From positions 124,001 through 188,000 of the forward strand of contig CAXXNS010000009.1 of the NCBI GenBank assembly GCA_963666895.2: DNA of 64,000 nucleotides. Reading direction: 5' to 3'. Every line of letters begins with the position of its first letter. The first letter of the stretch is position 1. The notes beneath the pieces are model-generated. The model was not told the origin of the DNA. It saw only the letters and a program-made list of their open reading frames with translations, and did no database searches. Source of the stretch: G963666895 sp963666895. Lineage in GTDB: Bacteria; Desulfobacterota; Desulfovibrionia; Desulfovibrionales; Desulfovibrionaceae. The translations under genes and the position numbers were made by a program. Shown piece after piece: positions 46,055-53,674 of the stretch.

Positions 46055-46971
46055 GCGTGAACACCGCTGTGGACTTCGCGGGCATCAAGCTCAAGAATCC
46101 GGTGCTGACCGCGTCCGGCACATTCGGCTTTGGCACGGAGTTCAGCGATTTCGGTGACCTGGCCGCATTGGGCGGGTTGGTGGTCAAGGGTTTGTCCCTC
46201 AAACCCCGGGCGGGCAACCCCATGCCGCGCATCGCCGAGACCCCGGCCGGAATGCTCAACGCCATCGGCATCCAGAACCCCGGAGTGTCGGTGTTCGTCA
46301 AGAACATCCTGCCCCGGCTGCCCCACGACAAGACGGCCGTGCTGGCCAACCTCTACGGCTGCGACGTGGACCAGTTCGCCGAGTTGGCCGACATCCTGTC
46401 CGCGGAGCAGGGTGTGGCCGGGCTGGAGGTCAACGTGTCCTGCCCCAACGTGGCCCAGGGCGGCGTGCTGTTCGGCCAGGATCCGTCCATGGTCGGCAAG
46501 GTCACCGAGGCGGTCAAGCGCAGGGCTCGCGATACCCCTGTCATCATCAAGCTGTCGCCCAACGTCACGGACATCGCGGCCTGCGCCAGGGCCGCGGCCG
46601 CAGGCGGCGCGGACGGCCTGACCTGTATCAACACCCTGGCCGGCATGGCCGTGGACGCCCGGACCCGCAGGCCCCGGCTGGCCAACGTGCGTGGCGGCCT
46701 GTCCGGCCCGGCCATCAAGCCCGTGGCCCTGCGCTGCGTGTACGACGTGTGCAAGGTCGTGGACATCCCGGTCTTCGGCGTGGGCGGCATCAGCTCGGTG
46801 GAGGACGTGTTCGAGTTTCTGCTGGTGGGCGCGGCGGCCGTGCAGGTGGGCACGGCCAACTTCCTGCGCCCGGATTTCGCCTTCCGTCTGGCCGGGGAGG
46901 TCGACCCGTTCATGGAACGGCTGGGCATCCGCGACCTGGACGAGTACCGGGGCGGCCTGGTTCTGGAGTAG
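46051..46971 (+). CDS. pyrD: Dihydroorotate dehydrogenase B, catalytic subunit
   Basis: A 306-residue class 1B FMN enzyme oxidising dihydroorotate to orotate. FMN/substrate motifs: NPVLTASGTFGFG, KGLSLKPRAGNP, NAIGIQNPG, the catalytic Cys in NVSCPNV and the C-terminal GVGGISSVEDVFEFLLVGA phosphate site. Cys (not Ser) as base confirms class 1B, fitting the pyrK neighbour. A terminator follows directly. Confidence 0.97.
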   Translation: MSVNTAVDFAGIKLKNPVLTASGTFGFGTEFSDFGDLAALGGLVVKGLSLKPRAGNPMPRIAETPAGMLNAIGIQNPGVSVFVKNILPRLPHDKTAVLANLYGCDVDQFAELADILSAEQGVAGLEVNVSCPNVAQGGVLFGQDPSMVGKVTEAVKRRARDTPVIIKLSPNVTDIAACARAAAAGGADGLTCINTLAGMAVDARTRRPRLANVRGGLSGPAIKPVALRCVYDVCKVVDIPVFGVGGISSVEDVFEFLLVGAAAVQVGTANFLRPDFAFRLAGEVDPFMERLGIRDLDEYRGGLVLE

Positions 46972-46973
46972 GG

Positions 46974-46997
46974 CGGGCTTGCCAGCCCGGCTTTTTT
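46974..46997 (+). terminator. Rho-independent terminator after pyrD
   Basis: CGGGCT (46974-46979) pairs with AGCCCG (46984-46989), loop TGCC, then GC and six T. It starts 3 bases after the pyrD stop. Confidence 0.8.
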
Positions 46998-47019
46998 ATA
47001 TTAGGCACTTCCTTCCTGC

Positions 47020-47111
47020 GGAGAGGTGTCCGAGTACGGCTTAAGGAGCACGCCTGGAAAGTGTGTGTGGGGGAAACTCCACCGGAGGTTCAAATCCTCT
47101 CCTCTCCGCCA
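47020..47111 (+). tRNA. tRNA-Ser (anticodon GGA)
   Basis: A class II tRNA with CCA encoded (47109-47111). The acceptor GGAGAGG/CCTCTCC pairs fully. The anticodon loop TGGAAAG gives GGA (reads TCC/TCT), the long variable arm of Ser tRNAs is present and the T-loop is TTCAAAT. Confidence 0.97.
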
Positions 47112-47192
47112 GAATATTAAGGGGTTGGGTTGTCTGCTCAACCCCTTTCTCTTGCTCCTTGACAGATTCGGCACGAGGAACATAATTATACA

Positions 47193-47281
47193 AGGGAAGC
47201 CGGGCGGCAGTGATGCCGTGAACCCCGTCAGGCCCGAAAGGGAGCAGCGGTAGCGACCGTCCCTGGGTGCCTGGCTTCCCT
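47193..47281 (+). ncRNA. ffs: Signal recognition particle RNA, small bacterial (4.5S) type
   Basis: An 89-base hairpin RNA. The ends pair (AGGGAAGCC with GGCTTCCCT) and the conserved SRP domain IV core is visible: GTCAGGCCCGAAAGGGAGCA with GTAGCGAC on the return strand. It binds Ffh and targets membrane proteins. A strong terminator follows within two bases. The boundaries come from the end helix and may be off by a few bases. Confidence 0.9.
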
Positions 47282-47282
47282 G

Positions 47283-47313
47283 GAAGGCGCGTCCTGAGAC
47301 GCGCCTTCTTTTT
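47283..47313 (+). terminator. Rho-independent terminator of the SRP RNA gene
   Basis: GAAGGCGCGTC and GACGCGCCTTC form a perfect 11-bp stem with loop CTGA, followed by five T. Confidence 0.93.
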
Positions 47314-47347
47314 ATCTGATTGTTGTTACTCGTTCCCATCGGACTCC

Positions 47348-47374
47348 TTGACCGTGTTACAGCTTTTGTATACT
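47348..47374 (+). promoter_or_regulatory. Candidate promoter of the DUF4198 gene
   Basis: TTGACC (47348-47353) and TATACT (47369-47374) are good box matches, but the spacer is only 15 bases. Short spacers are seen in some metal-activated (MerR-type) or otherwise regulated promoters. It lies 60 bases ahead of the ATG. Confidence 0.4.
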
Positions 47375-47433
47375 TCACACATGAGGCAATTGTATTTGTT
47401 CCCGATGACACGCTGTCACTCAAAGGAGGACCT

Positions 47434-48174
47434 ATGTACCGTGTAGTTTCCATCATTGCCCTGCTGGTGTTGCTGAGCGCCGGCACGGCCATGGCCCACT
47501 TCGGGATGATCATTCCGAGCACCGACGAGGTGACTCAGGATTCCCGTTCCGTCGACCTGACCCTGTCCTTCTCCCATCCCTTCGAGGGGATCGGCATGAA
47601 CCTGGTCAAACCCGAGGCCGTGGATGTCTATTTCGAGGGCGAGAAGACCAGCCTTCTTGATACCATGAAGGAAACCAAGGTCATGGACCACCAGTCCTGG
47701 ACCCTGACGTACCAGCCCAAGCGGCCCGGCCTGTATGCCTTTGTCATGGAGCCCGTGGCCTATCCCGAGCCGGCCGAGGACAATTTCATCATCCATTACA
47801 CCAAGGTCTACGTGGACGCGTTCGGTGAGGGCGAGGAGTGGAACCAGCCCCTGGGCCTGAAGACCGAGATCGTTCCCCTGACCCGTCCCTTCGGCAACTA
47901 CGCCGGCAACGTGTTCCAGGGCGTCGTGCTCCTGGACGGCAAGCCCGCTCCGTACACCCGCGTGGAAGTGGAGATTTACAACGAGGATCTGTCCAAGTCC
48001 GCTCCCAACGACCGTATGGTCACGCAGGAAGTGCTGTGCGACGGCAACGGCGTGTTCACGTTCGCCTGCCCCTGGAAGGGCTGGTGGGGCTTTGCGGCCT
48101 TGAACGATGCCGACTACCAGATCGAGGGCAAGGACGTCGAGCTGGGCGCCGTGCTCTGGGTCAAGATGCAGTAG
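47434..48174 (+). CDS. DUF4198 periplasmic protein, nickel-transport (NikM/CbiK-like) type
   Basis: A 246-residue exported protein: signal peptide about 1-21 (cleavage AMA-HF), so the mature protein begins HFGMIIPSTDEV with an N-terminal His, typical of DUF4198 proteins tied to nickel or cobalt uptake. The rest is beta-sandwich-like, with conserved VDVYFEGEKT and NVFQGVVLLDGKPAPYTRVE (transthyretin-like). ATG 47434 has AAAGGAGG. It is followed by a strong terminator and then a convergent His-rich protein gene, which supports a metal role. No membrane transporter is adjacent, so it may serve one encoded elsewhere. Confidence 0.83.
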   Translation: MYRVVSIIALLVLLSAGTAMAHFGMIIPSTDEVTQDSRSVDLTLSFSHPFEGIGMNLVKPEAVDVYFEGEKTSLLDTMKETKVMDHQSWTLTYQPKRPGLYAFVMEPVAYPEPAEDNFIIHYTKVYVDAFGEGEEWNQPLGLKTEIVPLTRPFGNYAGNVFQGVVLLDGKPAPYTRVEVEIYNEDLSKSAPNDRMVTQEVLCDGNGVFTFACPWKGWWGFAALNDADYQIEGKDVELGAVLWVKMQ

Positions 48175-48194
48175 CGATCATAAGATCGAGACAT

Positions 48195-48223
48195 GAAAAA
48201 GCCCGGCTTCGGCCGGGCTTTTT
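48195..48223 (+). terminator. Bidirectional terminator between DUF4198 and His-rich genes
   Basis: A perfect 13-bp stem GAAAAAGCCCGGC / GCCGGGCTTTTTC with loop TTCG. The A-run and T-run allow use from both strands, ending the DUF4198 gene (+) and the His-rich gene (-). Confidence 0.92.
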
Positions 48224-48244
48224 CATTGTCAGGGAAAAGTTGGA

Positions 48245-48478
48245 TCAGTCGTGCGTGTGATCGTGCTCGTGCGTATGGTCGTGCGTATGCTCGTGGGTGT
48301 GGCCATCGTGGGTATGCACGTGCGTGTGCTCGTGGCTGTGCCCGTCATGGTCGTGATGATGGTGATGATGGTCGTGGTCGTGATCATGCCCCTCGTGGTC
48401 ATGGGCATGCCCCGTCTCCTTGAGCATCTTCTGGTACTTGCTCTCTTTCTGAGGACCGCAGCCGCAGGTTTTGCACAT
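48245..48478 (-). CDS. His-rich metal-binding protein
   Basis: A 77-residue cytosolic protein. It starts MCKTCGCGPQKESKYQKML (a CxxCxC motif), then from about residue 29 is almost only His, Asp, Glu, Thr and Gly (HDHEGHDHDHDHHHHHHDH...), ending HTHD; about 30 His in total. This resembles nickel-storage or chaperone tails (Hpn, HypB/SlyD tails). ATG 48478 has GGAGGA eight bases upstream. It lies convergent to the DUF4198 gene and overlaps the end of the upstream membrane-protein gene by 80 bases. Nickel is the best guess for an organism rich in Ni enzymes; zinc is possible. Confidence 0.85.
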   Translation of the reverse strand: MCKTCGCGPQKESKYQKMLKETGHAHDHEGHDHDHDHHHHHHDHDGHSHEHTHVHTHDGHTHEHTHDHTHEHDHTHD

Positions 48479-49013
48479 TGTCGTCTTCCTCCTTGGAATC
48501 GGTGATACGAACCTTACCTCCGTAACACCCGATTGTCCAGAGGGTGTCGTCGGATATCTGGACTGCTTCATTGGCGCGCAAGGGCTTGGGCCGGATGGCC
48601 TCCTCACGCTCGTGGATCATTCTCAGGATGGGGCTCAAGGTGGCGTCGGGCAGGGCGCCCAGGAAGGCTCCAAGGAAGCTCCCCGCCGCGCATCCCAGGG
48701 CCGTGGGCATGCCTGAGGACAGCAGGGCCGCCAGCAGGGTTCCCAGCACGGCCCCGGACAGGGCGCCCATGAGCAGGCCGTGCCCGTTCTGGTCGCTGTG
48801 CGCGGGCCTGCCCGTGGCCACGCCGGCCATGTGCTTTAGGCAATACCCGGCGAACCCGCCCGCGAAACTGGTCAGGCAGACCATGATCAGGCCCAGGAAG
48901 AAGTTGTAGACCGGATTCTGGTTCTGCCACGCCTGTTCACAGGTGCCGGCGATACCTCCGGCAGCCAGGATTCCCAGATAGCATTTGTTACGCAAGCCGT
49001 TCAGCGAAGTCAT
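48399..49013 (-). CDS. Small membrane protein with glycine-zipper helices, unknown function
   Basis: A 204-residue protein. Several membrane segments are likely (about 10-25, 35-60, 80-98 and 103-120), rich in Gly/Ala (ALSGAVLGTLLAALLSSG, AAGSFLGAFLGAL). The C-terminal 60 residues are soluble (MIHEREEAIRPKPLRANEAV...). ATG 49013 has GGGGG upstream. The last 27 codons overlap the His-rich gene start in another frame, so the true end may be earlier if a sequence error is present. No family recognised. Confidence 0.6.
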   Translation of the reverse strand: MTSLNGLRNKCYLGILAAGGIAGTCEQAWQNQNPVYNFFLGLIMVCLTSFAGGFAGYCLKHMAGVATGRPAHSDQNGHGLLMGALSGAVLGTLLAALLSSGMPTALGCAAGSFLGAFLGALPDATLSPILRMIHEREEAIRPKPLRANEAVQISDDTLWTIGCYGGKVRITDSKEEDDNVQNLRLRSSEREQVPEDAQGDGACP

Positions 49014-49166
49014 GCGAACCCCCGGAAAATACTGCCACAGAACCGGACCTGCGAAAAGTGTGCCTTCAACCGATAAAAGTTAAGGTATCTACTTGGAAAG
49101 TGGTCAGCTTTTAAACAAGTGTTGTTTACTTTTAATTCAACTTCAGGTACAAAACCGAAGCTTTTG

Positions 49167-49188
49167 TTGGGAATGAAATAATTTCCAA
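49167..49188. promoter_or_regulatory. Possible operator upstream of the FadL-type gene
   Basis: TTGGGAAT (49167-49174) and ATTTCCAA (49181-49188) form an inverted repeat, 7 of 8 positions matching, with a 6-base spacer. It lies about 85 bases ahead of the FadL start, in an AT-rich gap of 260 bases. No regulator can be named. Confidence 0.3.
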
Positions 49189-49273
49189 TTCGAGCTGGAT
49201 AAGAGGGAGTTCTTACATACATTTCTCGACCGTTGCTGTTGCGGATCGAGCCAAACCGCAAGGTTGGTAGGGC

Positions 49274-50554
49274 ATGAAGAAGGTCATCGTATTGCTGCAG
49301 GCTGCGCTCACGTGTGCGCTCACTTACATGGTGTTGGCTCCGTGTAGCGCCAATGCCGCCGGTTTCGCTCTCTATGAGTACGACAACCGGGCCAACGGCA
49401 TGGGCGGGGCGGTCATCGCCTCCACCAATCCCAATCCCTCGGCTGTGGCCTACAATCCGGCCGGCATGACCAAGCTGGAAGGCATCGACGCCCAGGCCGG
49501 GGTGACCTTCATCGCGCCCAGCGCCCACGTGGAGATGAAGGGCGCGGCGTACATGGCGCCCTCGGCCGGGGACGAGACGTCCGTGGACACCAAGGCCCGC
49601 GTCTTCACCGTGCCCCATATGTTCGTCACCGGCCAGATCACCGACGACCTGTGGGTCGGGTTCGGCGAGTTCACCCGTTTCGGCCTGGGCACCCACTACG
49701 ACCACTCCTGGGCCGGCCGGGCCAACATGTACAAGGCCAACATGGAGACCTTCTCCTTCCAGCCCAGCGTGGCCTACAAGGTCAACGAGGATCTGTCCCT
49801 GGGCCTCGGCGTGGAGTTCCTCTACGGCCGCATGGACCTCAGGCGCGACATGACGGCCCTGGTGGGCGGCGGCGCTCTGTGGGACGAGTGGAAGCTCTTC
49901 CCCGAAGGCTACGGCACCTCCTGGAACGTGTCCGGCCTGTGGACGCCCAACGACTGGCTCTCCATCGGCCTGGTCTACCGCCACCAGTTCAAGTTCTTCG
50001 GCACCGGCGACGCGGACTTCTCCGACGACGCGGGCGACGACACCTTCAAGATGCGGGCCGATTTCCCGGGTTCCCTGAGTTGGGGCGTGGCCTTCAAGCC
50101 CTGTGACAGCCTGACCCTGGAAGCAGACCTCATCTACACCTTCTGGAGTTCCTTCCGGAAGATGGAGTACTACTTCAGCAGCGACACCGTCACGGCCATT
50201 CGCGGCACCGCCGAAAAGGTGGACTCGGTCAAGCAATACGACGATACCGTTCGCATTCAGTTGGGCGCCGAGTGGGAGGCCTGGGACGAGACCTTCCTGC
50301 GTGGCGGATTCATCTTTGACGACAGCCCGCAGAACACCGACTACATGGACTACATGCTGCCCTCCAACGACCGCTACCTGGTCACCTCCGGCTTTGGCAT
50401 GAGTTGGGGGGACCTGCAGATGGACGTGTCCCTCATGTACCTGTGGGCCAAGGAATACGGTTTCGACAACCCCGAACTGGCCGGGACCGCGCCCACCCAG
50501 GTCTCCGACATCAAGTGCTGGATGGGCGGCTTGAGCCTGAGCTACTCCTTCTAG
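49274..50554 (+). CDS. FadL/OmpP1/TodX-family outer-membrane channel
   Basis: A 426-residue outer-membrane beta-barrel importing hydrophobic compounds (long-chain fatty acids or aromatics). The signal peptide (about 1-28, cleavage after ANA) is followed by the FadL hatch GFALYEYDNRANGMGGAVIA and the conserved NPSAVAYNPAGMT. Later segments alternate in a beta-barrel pattern and the chain ends in Phe, as BAM substrates do. ATG 49274. Monocistronic: AT-rich leader before, strong terminator after. It could feed the phenylacetate-type ligase encoded at 56.4 kb, but no linkage is shown. Confidence 0.92.
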   Translation: MKKVIVLLQAALTCALTYMVLAPCSANAAGFALYEYDNRANGMGGAVIASTNPNPSAVAYNPAGMTKLEGIDAQAGVTFIAPSAHVEMKGAAYMAPSAGDETSVDTKARVFTVPHMFVTGQITDDLWVGFGEFTRFGLGTHYDHSWAGRANMYKANMETFSFQPSVAYKVNEDLSLGLGVEFLYGRMDLRRDMTALVGGGALWDEWKLFPEGYGTSWNVSGLWTPNDWLSIGLVYRHQFKFFGTGDADFSDDAGDDTFKMRADFPGSLSWGVAFKPCDSLTLEADLIYTFWSSFRKMEYYFSSDTVTAIRGTAEKVDSVKQYDDTVRIQLGAEWEAWDETFLRGGFIFDDSPQNTDYMDYMLPSNDRYLVTSGFGMSWGDLQMDVSLMYLWAKEYGFDNPELAGTAPTQVSDIKCWMGGLSLSYSF

Positions 50555-50573
50555 AACCAACCATTGCGCCATC

Positions 50574-50605
50574 AAAGCGGGGGCCTTCGGGTCTCCGCTT
50601 TTTTT
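50574..50605 (+). terminator. Rho-independent terminator after the FadL-type gene
   Basis: AAAGCGG (50574-50580) pairs with CCGCTTT (50595-50601). The inner stem with G-T pairs is capped by TTCG and a T-run of seven closes it. Confidence 0.9.
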
Positions 50606-50655
50606 GGTCCGGGCCGCAACTTGACCGCGACCAAGGGGTGTGGGAAAACCCGCCC

Positions 50656-51207
50656 ATGCAAACCACTCCCCTGACGGACGTTCATCGTTTGGTCTGGACG
50701 GCCCTGTGCGCCGCGCTCATCGCGGCCGGGGCCATGCTGGTCATCCCCATGGGCGCGGTGCCCTTTTCCATGCAGCCGTTCTTCGTGTTCCTGGCCGGGT
50801 TCATCCTGGGCCCGGTTCTGGGCGGGGCCAGCGTGCTCCTCTACCTCGGGGCCGGGGCGGCCGGGCTGCCCGTGTTCCAGCGGGGCATGGCCGGGGTGGA
50901 GCATCTGTTCGGCCCCACGGGCGGGTTCCTGGCCGGGTTCGTGATCTGCGCCGCGCTGGCCGGTCTCGCCCGCTCCAAGGACCATCCCCTGGCCGTGCCC
51001 TGGGTGCGGGGCCTGGTCTTCGGCCTGGCGGGCCAGGTGGGCCTGTACCTGCTCGGCTATCTGTGGCTCAAGTACCGACTCGATCTGAGCTGGGGGCAGG
51101 CGTTCGTGGCCGGCGTGGCTCCGTACTTTCTGCAGGGCGTGTTGAAACTGGTCATGGCCGTGGCCTGCGTCCGGCTGCTGGCCAAGAGCCGGTTGCTGCC
51201 GCAGTGA
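50656..51207 (+). CDS. bioY: Biotin ECF transporter S component
   Basis: A 183-residue membrane protein with about six helices, the substrate-binding unit of the biotin energy-coupling-factor transporter. Typical features: SMQPFFVFLAGFILGP, the LYLGAGAAGLPVF motif and the FGPTGGFLAGF loop. ATG 50656. Its stop overlaps the following ATPase gene start (GTGA), so it is translated together with bioM and, further on, bioN. Confidence 0.95.
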   Translation: MQTTPLTDVHRLVWTALCAALIAAGAMLVIPMGAVPFSMQPFFVFLAGFILGPVLGGASVLLYLGAGAAGLPVFQRGMAGVEHLFGPTGGFLAGFVICAALAGLARSKDHPLAVPWVRGLVFGLAGQVGLYLLGYLWLKYRLDLSWGQAFVAGVAPYFLQGVLKLVMAVACVRLLAKSRLLPQ

Positions 51208-51947
51208 TCCAGACCAAGGCGCTCATCTTTTCCTATCCCGGCGAGGAACCCGCGCTGTCGGGCGTGGACCTGTGCCTGAAGCCGGGAAGCCTGACCGTGC
51301 TGGCCGGGGTCAACGGCTCGGGCAAGTCCACCCTCATGCATCTGCTGGCCGGGTTGTACAGCCCAGGCTCGGGCAGCCTGCACCGCACGGGCGAGGAGGC
51401 CGTCCTGTCCCTGGACGAGCTGCGCTCCCTGGCCCGCATGGTGGTCCAGGACGCCGACGCCCAGGTCCTGGGGGCCACGGTGGGCGAGGACCTCTGCCTG
51501 GGCTTGGACCCGCGCGACCAGGCGAGCCTGGATCGGGCCAGGCACCTGGCCGGGCGGTTCGGGTTGCTGGACCACTGGGACCGGCCGTTGCAGGCCCTGT
51601 CCTGGGGCATGAAGCGCAAGCTCTGCCTGGCCACGGCCCTGCTGGACGAGCCGCGGATTCTGCTGCTGGACGAACCCATGAGTGGGCTGGACTACCCGGC
51701 CGTGGCCGAGATGCGCCAACATCTTCGGGAGAACCGGGACCAGGGCGTGACGCAGCTGGTGTCGGCCCACGACCTGGAACCCCTGGCCGACCTGGCGGAC
51801 GACCTGGCCGTGCTGGACCAGGGCAGGCTTGTCCTGTTCGGGCCACCGGCCGATGTCCTGGACCGGGTGCGGGACCACGGGGTCAGGCCGCCTTTTTCCT
51901 GGCAGGCCGGGCTGGGGCTCCAGCCCTGGGACCAGCATCGGGGCTAA
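51204..51947 (+). CDS. bioM: Biotin ECF transporter ATPase component
   Basis: A 247-residue ABC ATPase of the CbiO/EcfA type. Walker A is GVNGSGKSTL, the Q-loop is VVQDADAQVLG, the signature is LSWGMKRKLCLA (degenerate LSGGQ) and Walker B is ILLLDEPMSGLD with SAHD as the H-loop. The GTG start at 51204 overlaps the bioY stop by 4 bases. With bioY and the following T-component gene it makes a complete BioMNY-type system. Confidence 0.93.
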   Translation: MIQTKALIFSYPGEEPALSGVDLCLKPGSLTVLAGVNGSGKSTLMHLLAGLYSPGSGSLHRTGEEAVLSLDELRSLARMVVQDADAQVLGATVGEDLCLGLDPRDQASLDRARHLAGRFGLLDHWDRPLQALSWGMKRKLCLATALLDEPRILLLDEPMSGLDYPAVAEMRQHLRENRDQGVTQLVSAHDLEPLADLADDLAVLDQGRLVLFGPPADVLDRVRDHGVRPPFSWQAGLGLQPWDQHRG

Positions 51948-51955
51948 CATGAAAA

Positions 51956-52003
51956 AGATAATAAAATTAATTTATTATCTACAAAAAAACATATGTTTTT
52001 TTT
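51956..52003. repeat. AT-rich double palindrome between bioM and bioN
   Basis: Two perfect inverted repeats lie side by side in an otherwise GC-rich operon: AGATAATAAA (51956-51965) with TTTATTATCT (51971-51980), then AAAAAAACAT (51983-51992) with ATGTTTTTTT (51993-52002). The second ends in a run of eight T. They may act as operator, RNA hairpins or a slippage site. Confidence 0.8.
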
Positions 52004-52721
52004 AAAATGCCACACAGGCGCGGCCGTGCGGGCCGTGCGGGCCGTGGACCCCCGCGTCAAGCTGGCCTGCGGCCTGGTTATGGGCATACTGGTCTGGCGG
52101 GCCGGGCTCGTGGGCCTAGGCCTGTATCTGGCCCTGCCCGCCGCGCTCCTGTTCCTTTTCCGCGGCCAGTGGCCGGGCCGGGCCGCGGTGGTGCGCAACT
52201 ACTTGGCCTTCGTGGCCTTCTGGATGCTGGCCAAGTGGGGGCTCGACGTGCTTTGGGGCATGGACTGGGTCCAGGCCCTGGATATCTCCGCCTGGCTGGG
52301 CCTGCGCCTGGTCATCCTGCTCATGGTCGGGCTGTGCCTCGGCCTGACCACCTCGTCGCGCCAGCTGGGCATGGCCGCCAACTGGGTCCTGCGCCCGGTG
52401 CTGGGCAAGCGGGCCTGGAAGGCGTCCCTGGCCCTGGCCATCATGATCCACTCCCTTCCCCTGGCCTGGCAGGCCCTGGCCCAGGTCAGGCTGGCCCTGA
52501 CGGCCCGCAGGCTGAAGGTGGGCCGGGTGCGCCGGACCCTGCTCACGGTGCAGGGCGTGATGCGTCTGCTGGGTCGACGGGCGTGGGAACAGGCCGTGGC
52601 CGTGGCCTCGCGGCGGCTGGACAGGGCGGAGGCCTGGCGGCCCGTGTTCACGGGACCCGCTCTGGGCCTGGTTTTGGGCGTTGCCGCCCTGGCCGTTCTA
52701 GCTGGTGTAGCGTTTGTCTGA
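51993..52721 (+). CDS. bioN: Biotin ECF transporter T (transmembrane) component
   Basis: A 242-residue CbiQ/EcfT-type membrane protein that couples BioM to BioY. It has about five helices; AVDPRVKLACGLV is the usual T-component opening, and the ALTARRL coupling-helix motif (Ala-Arg-Arg) is visible. The start is uncertain: ATG 51993 lies inside a palindrome without a ribosome site. ATG 51949, right after the bioM stop, would add MKKIIKLIYYLQKNICFF if the T8 run had nine T. Its end overlaps the convergent MauE/DoxX gene by 24 bases. Confidence 0.88.
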   Translation: MFFLKCHTGAAVRAVRAVDPRVKLACGLVMGILVWRAGLVGLGLYLALPAALLFLFRGQWPGRAAVVRNYLAFVAFWMLAKWGLDVLWGMDWVQALDISAWLGLRLVILLMVGLCLGLTTSSRQLGMAANWVLRPVLGKRAWKASLALAIMIHSLPLAWQALAQVRLALTARRLKVGRVRRTLLTVQGVMRLLGRRAWEQAVAVASRRLDRAEAWRPVFTGPALGLVLGVAALAVLAGVAFV

Positions 52722-53123
52722 CACGGCCCCGATCAGGACCGTGACGGACATGATCCAGAACAGGCTGTCCCGGAGCATGGCCAGCAGGGTGTGGGGCTCG
52801 GCGTCCGGGTCGGTGACGAAGCACCCGCAGCTGATATCCAGGCCGCGAATCATATTGTAGATCAGCATGGCCAGGAAGGTGGTCAGCAGCAGGAAAAGGA
52901 TCAGGGCCGCGCCCCTGGTCAGCTTGTTTGCCACCAGGGCCAGTCCGCAAATCATCTCCACCCAGGGCAGGAACAGGGCCACCGGCGCCACCAGGTAGCC
53001 GGGCAGCACCTGGTAGTTGGCCACCACGTCGGCGAACGCGGCCGGGTCGATGATTTTGTTGAAGGCGGCCAGGATGAAGATTTGGCCGAGCACGAAGCGG
53101 ATCAGGGTGTAGACTTGCGGCAT
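52698..53123 (-). CDS. MauE/DoxX-like redox-associated membrane protein
   Basis: A 141-residue protein with four membrane helices (about 5-25, 45-62, 68-90 and 110-130). The loop CGCFVTDPD before the last helix holds a Cys-x-Cys facing the periplasm, typical of the MauE/DoxX-type methylamine-utilisation redox family. It lies 9 bases after the rhodanese gene on the same strand, so the two likely act together in thiol or sulfur transfer at the membrane. Confidence 0.85.
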   Translation of the reverse strand: MPQVYTLIRFVLGQIFILAAFNKIIDPAAFADVVANYQVLPGYLVAPVALFLPWVEMICGLALVANKLTRGAALILFLLLTTFLAMLIYNMIRGLDISCGCFVTDPDAEPHTLLAMLRDSLFWIMSVTVLIGAVSDKRYTS

Positions 53124-53132
53124 TCCGGGACC

Positions 53133-53585
53133 TCACTTTCCTTCAAGAGGGCCGCCGGAGGAGAGCCAGCCGCTTATGCCGTCAGGCAGGAACACGAAAC
53201 GTAAGCCGCGTGTTTCAAGAATCTCGGCCAATTCCTTGGCCTTGGCGCAGATTTCGTTGCCGCAATAGGTGACCACCACCAGGGGGCCGTCGCCGTCTCC
53301 CGCTGTTTCCACGGGCAGGTTGGCCGCGCCCGGGATGTGCGCCGAGGAGTATTCCGAGAAGCTGCGGGCGTCCAGGAACAGGACGTCGCCGTCGGCGTGC
53401 AGGGCCAGGGCCGTCTCCATGTCCAGGGCCGCGTCCTCGCCCGTGGAGCTGGTCTGTGTCCAGTTCTGGAACAGGGGCAGGCCGTGGGGCCGGATCAGGT
53501 TGACCGTCAGGGCGAGAGCCACGGCCAGCAGGAGCAGGGCGAAGACTTCGGGCAGGATGGGGCGGCGTTTGGGTAAAAAGATCAT
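53133..53585 (-). CDS. Membrane-anchored rhodanese-domain protein
   Basis: A 150-residue protein with an N-terminal membrane anchor (about 10-30) and one rhodanese domain (about 50-145). FLDARSFSEYSSAHIPGAANLP is the typical core, and the active-site loop VTYCGNEICAKAKELA supplies the persulfide Cys. It should face the periplasm. I chose ATG 53585; ATG 53609 would add eight residues; neither has a strong ribosome site. It is paired with the downstream MauE/DoxX gene. Confidence 0.88.
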   Translation of the reverse strand: MIFLPKRRPILPEVFALLLLAVALALTVNLIRPHGLPLFQNWTQTSSTGEDAALDMETALALHADGDVLFLDARSFSEYSSAHIPGAANLPVETAGDGDGPLVVVTYCGNEICAKAKELAEILETRGLRFVFLPDGISGWLSSGGPLEGK

Positions 53586-53674
53586 GGCCGGTCCAGGGTT
53601 GGCATGCATGTGCGGGGTCGCGCGACTTCCAACCTCGTACTACGCCTGTCGAAAACAGGCAAGGTTTCCGCGCG

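Noticed and set aside
48250..48420. Regular short repeats resembling a CRISPR or minisatellite
   Set aside because: The repeats are alternating His/Asp/Glu codons of the His-rich protein; there are no spacers of even length.
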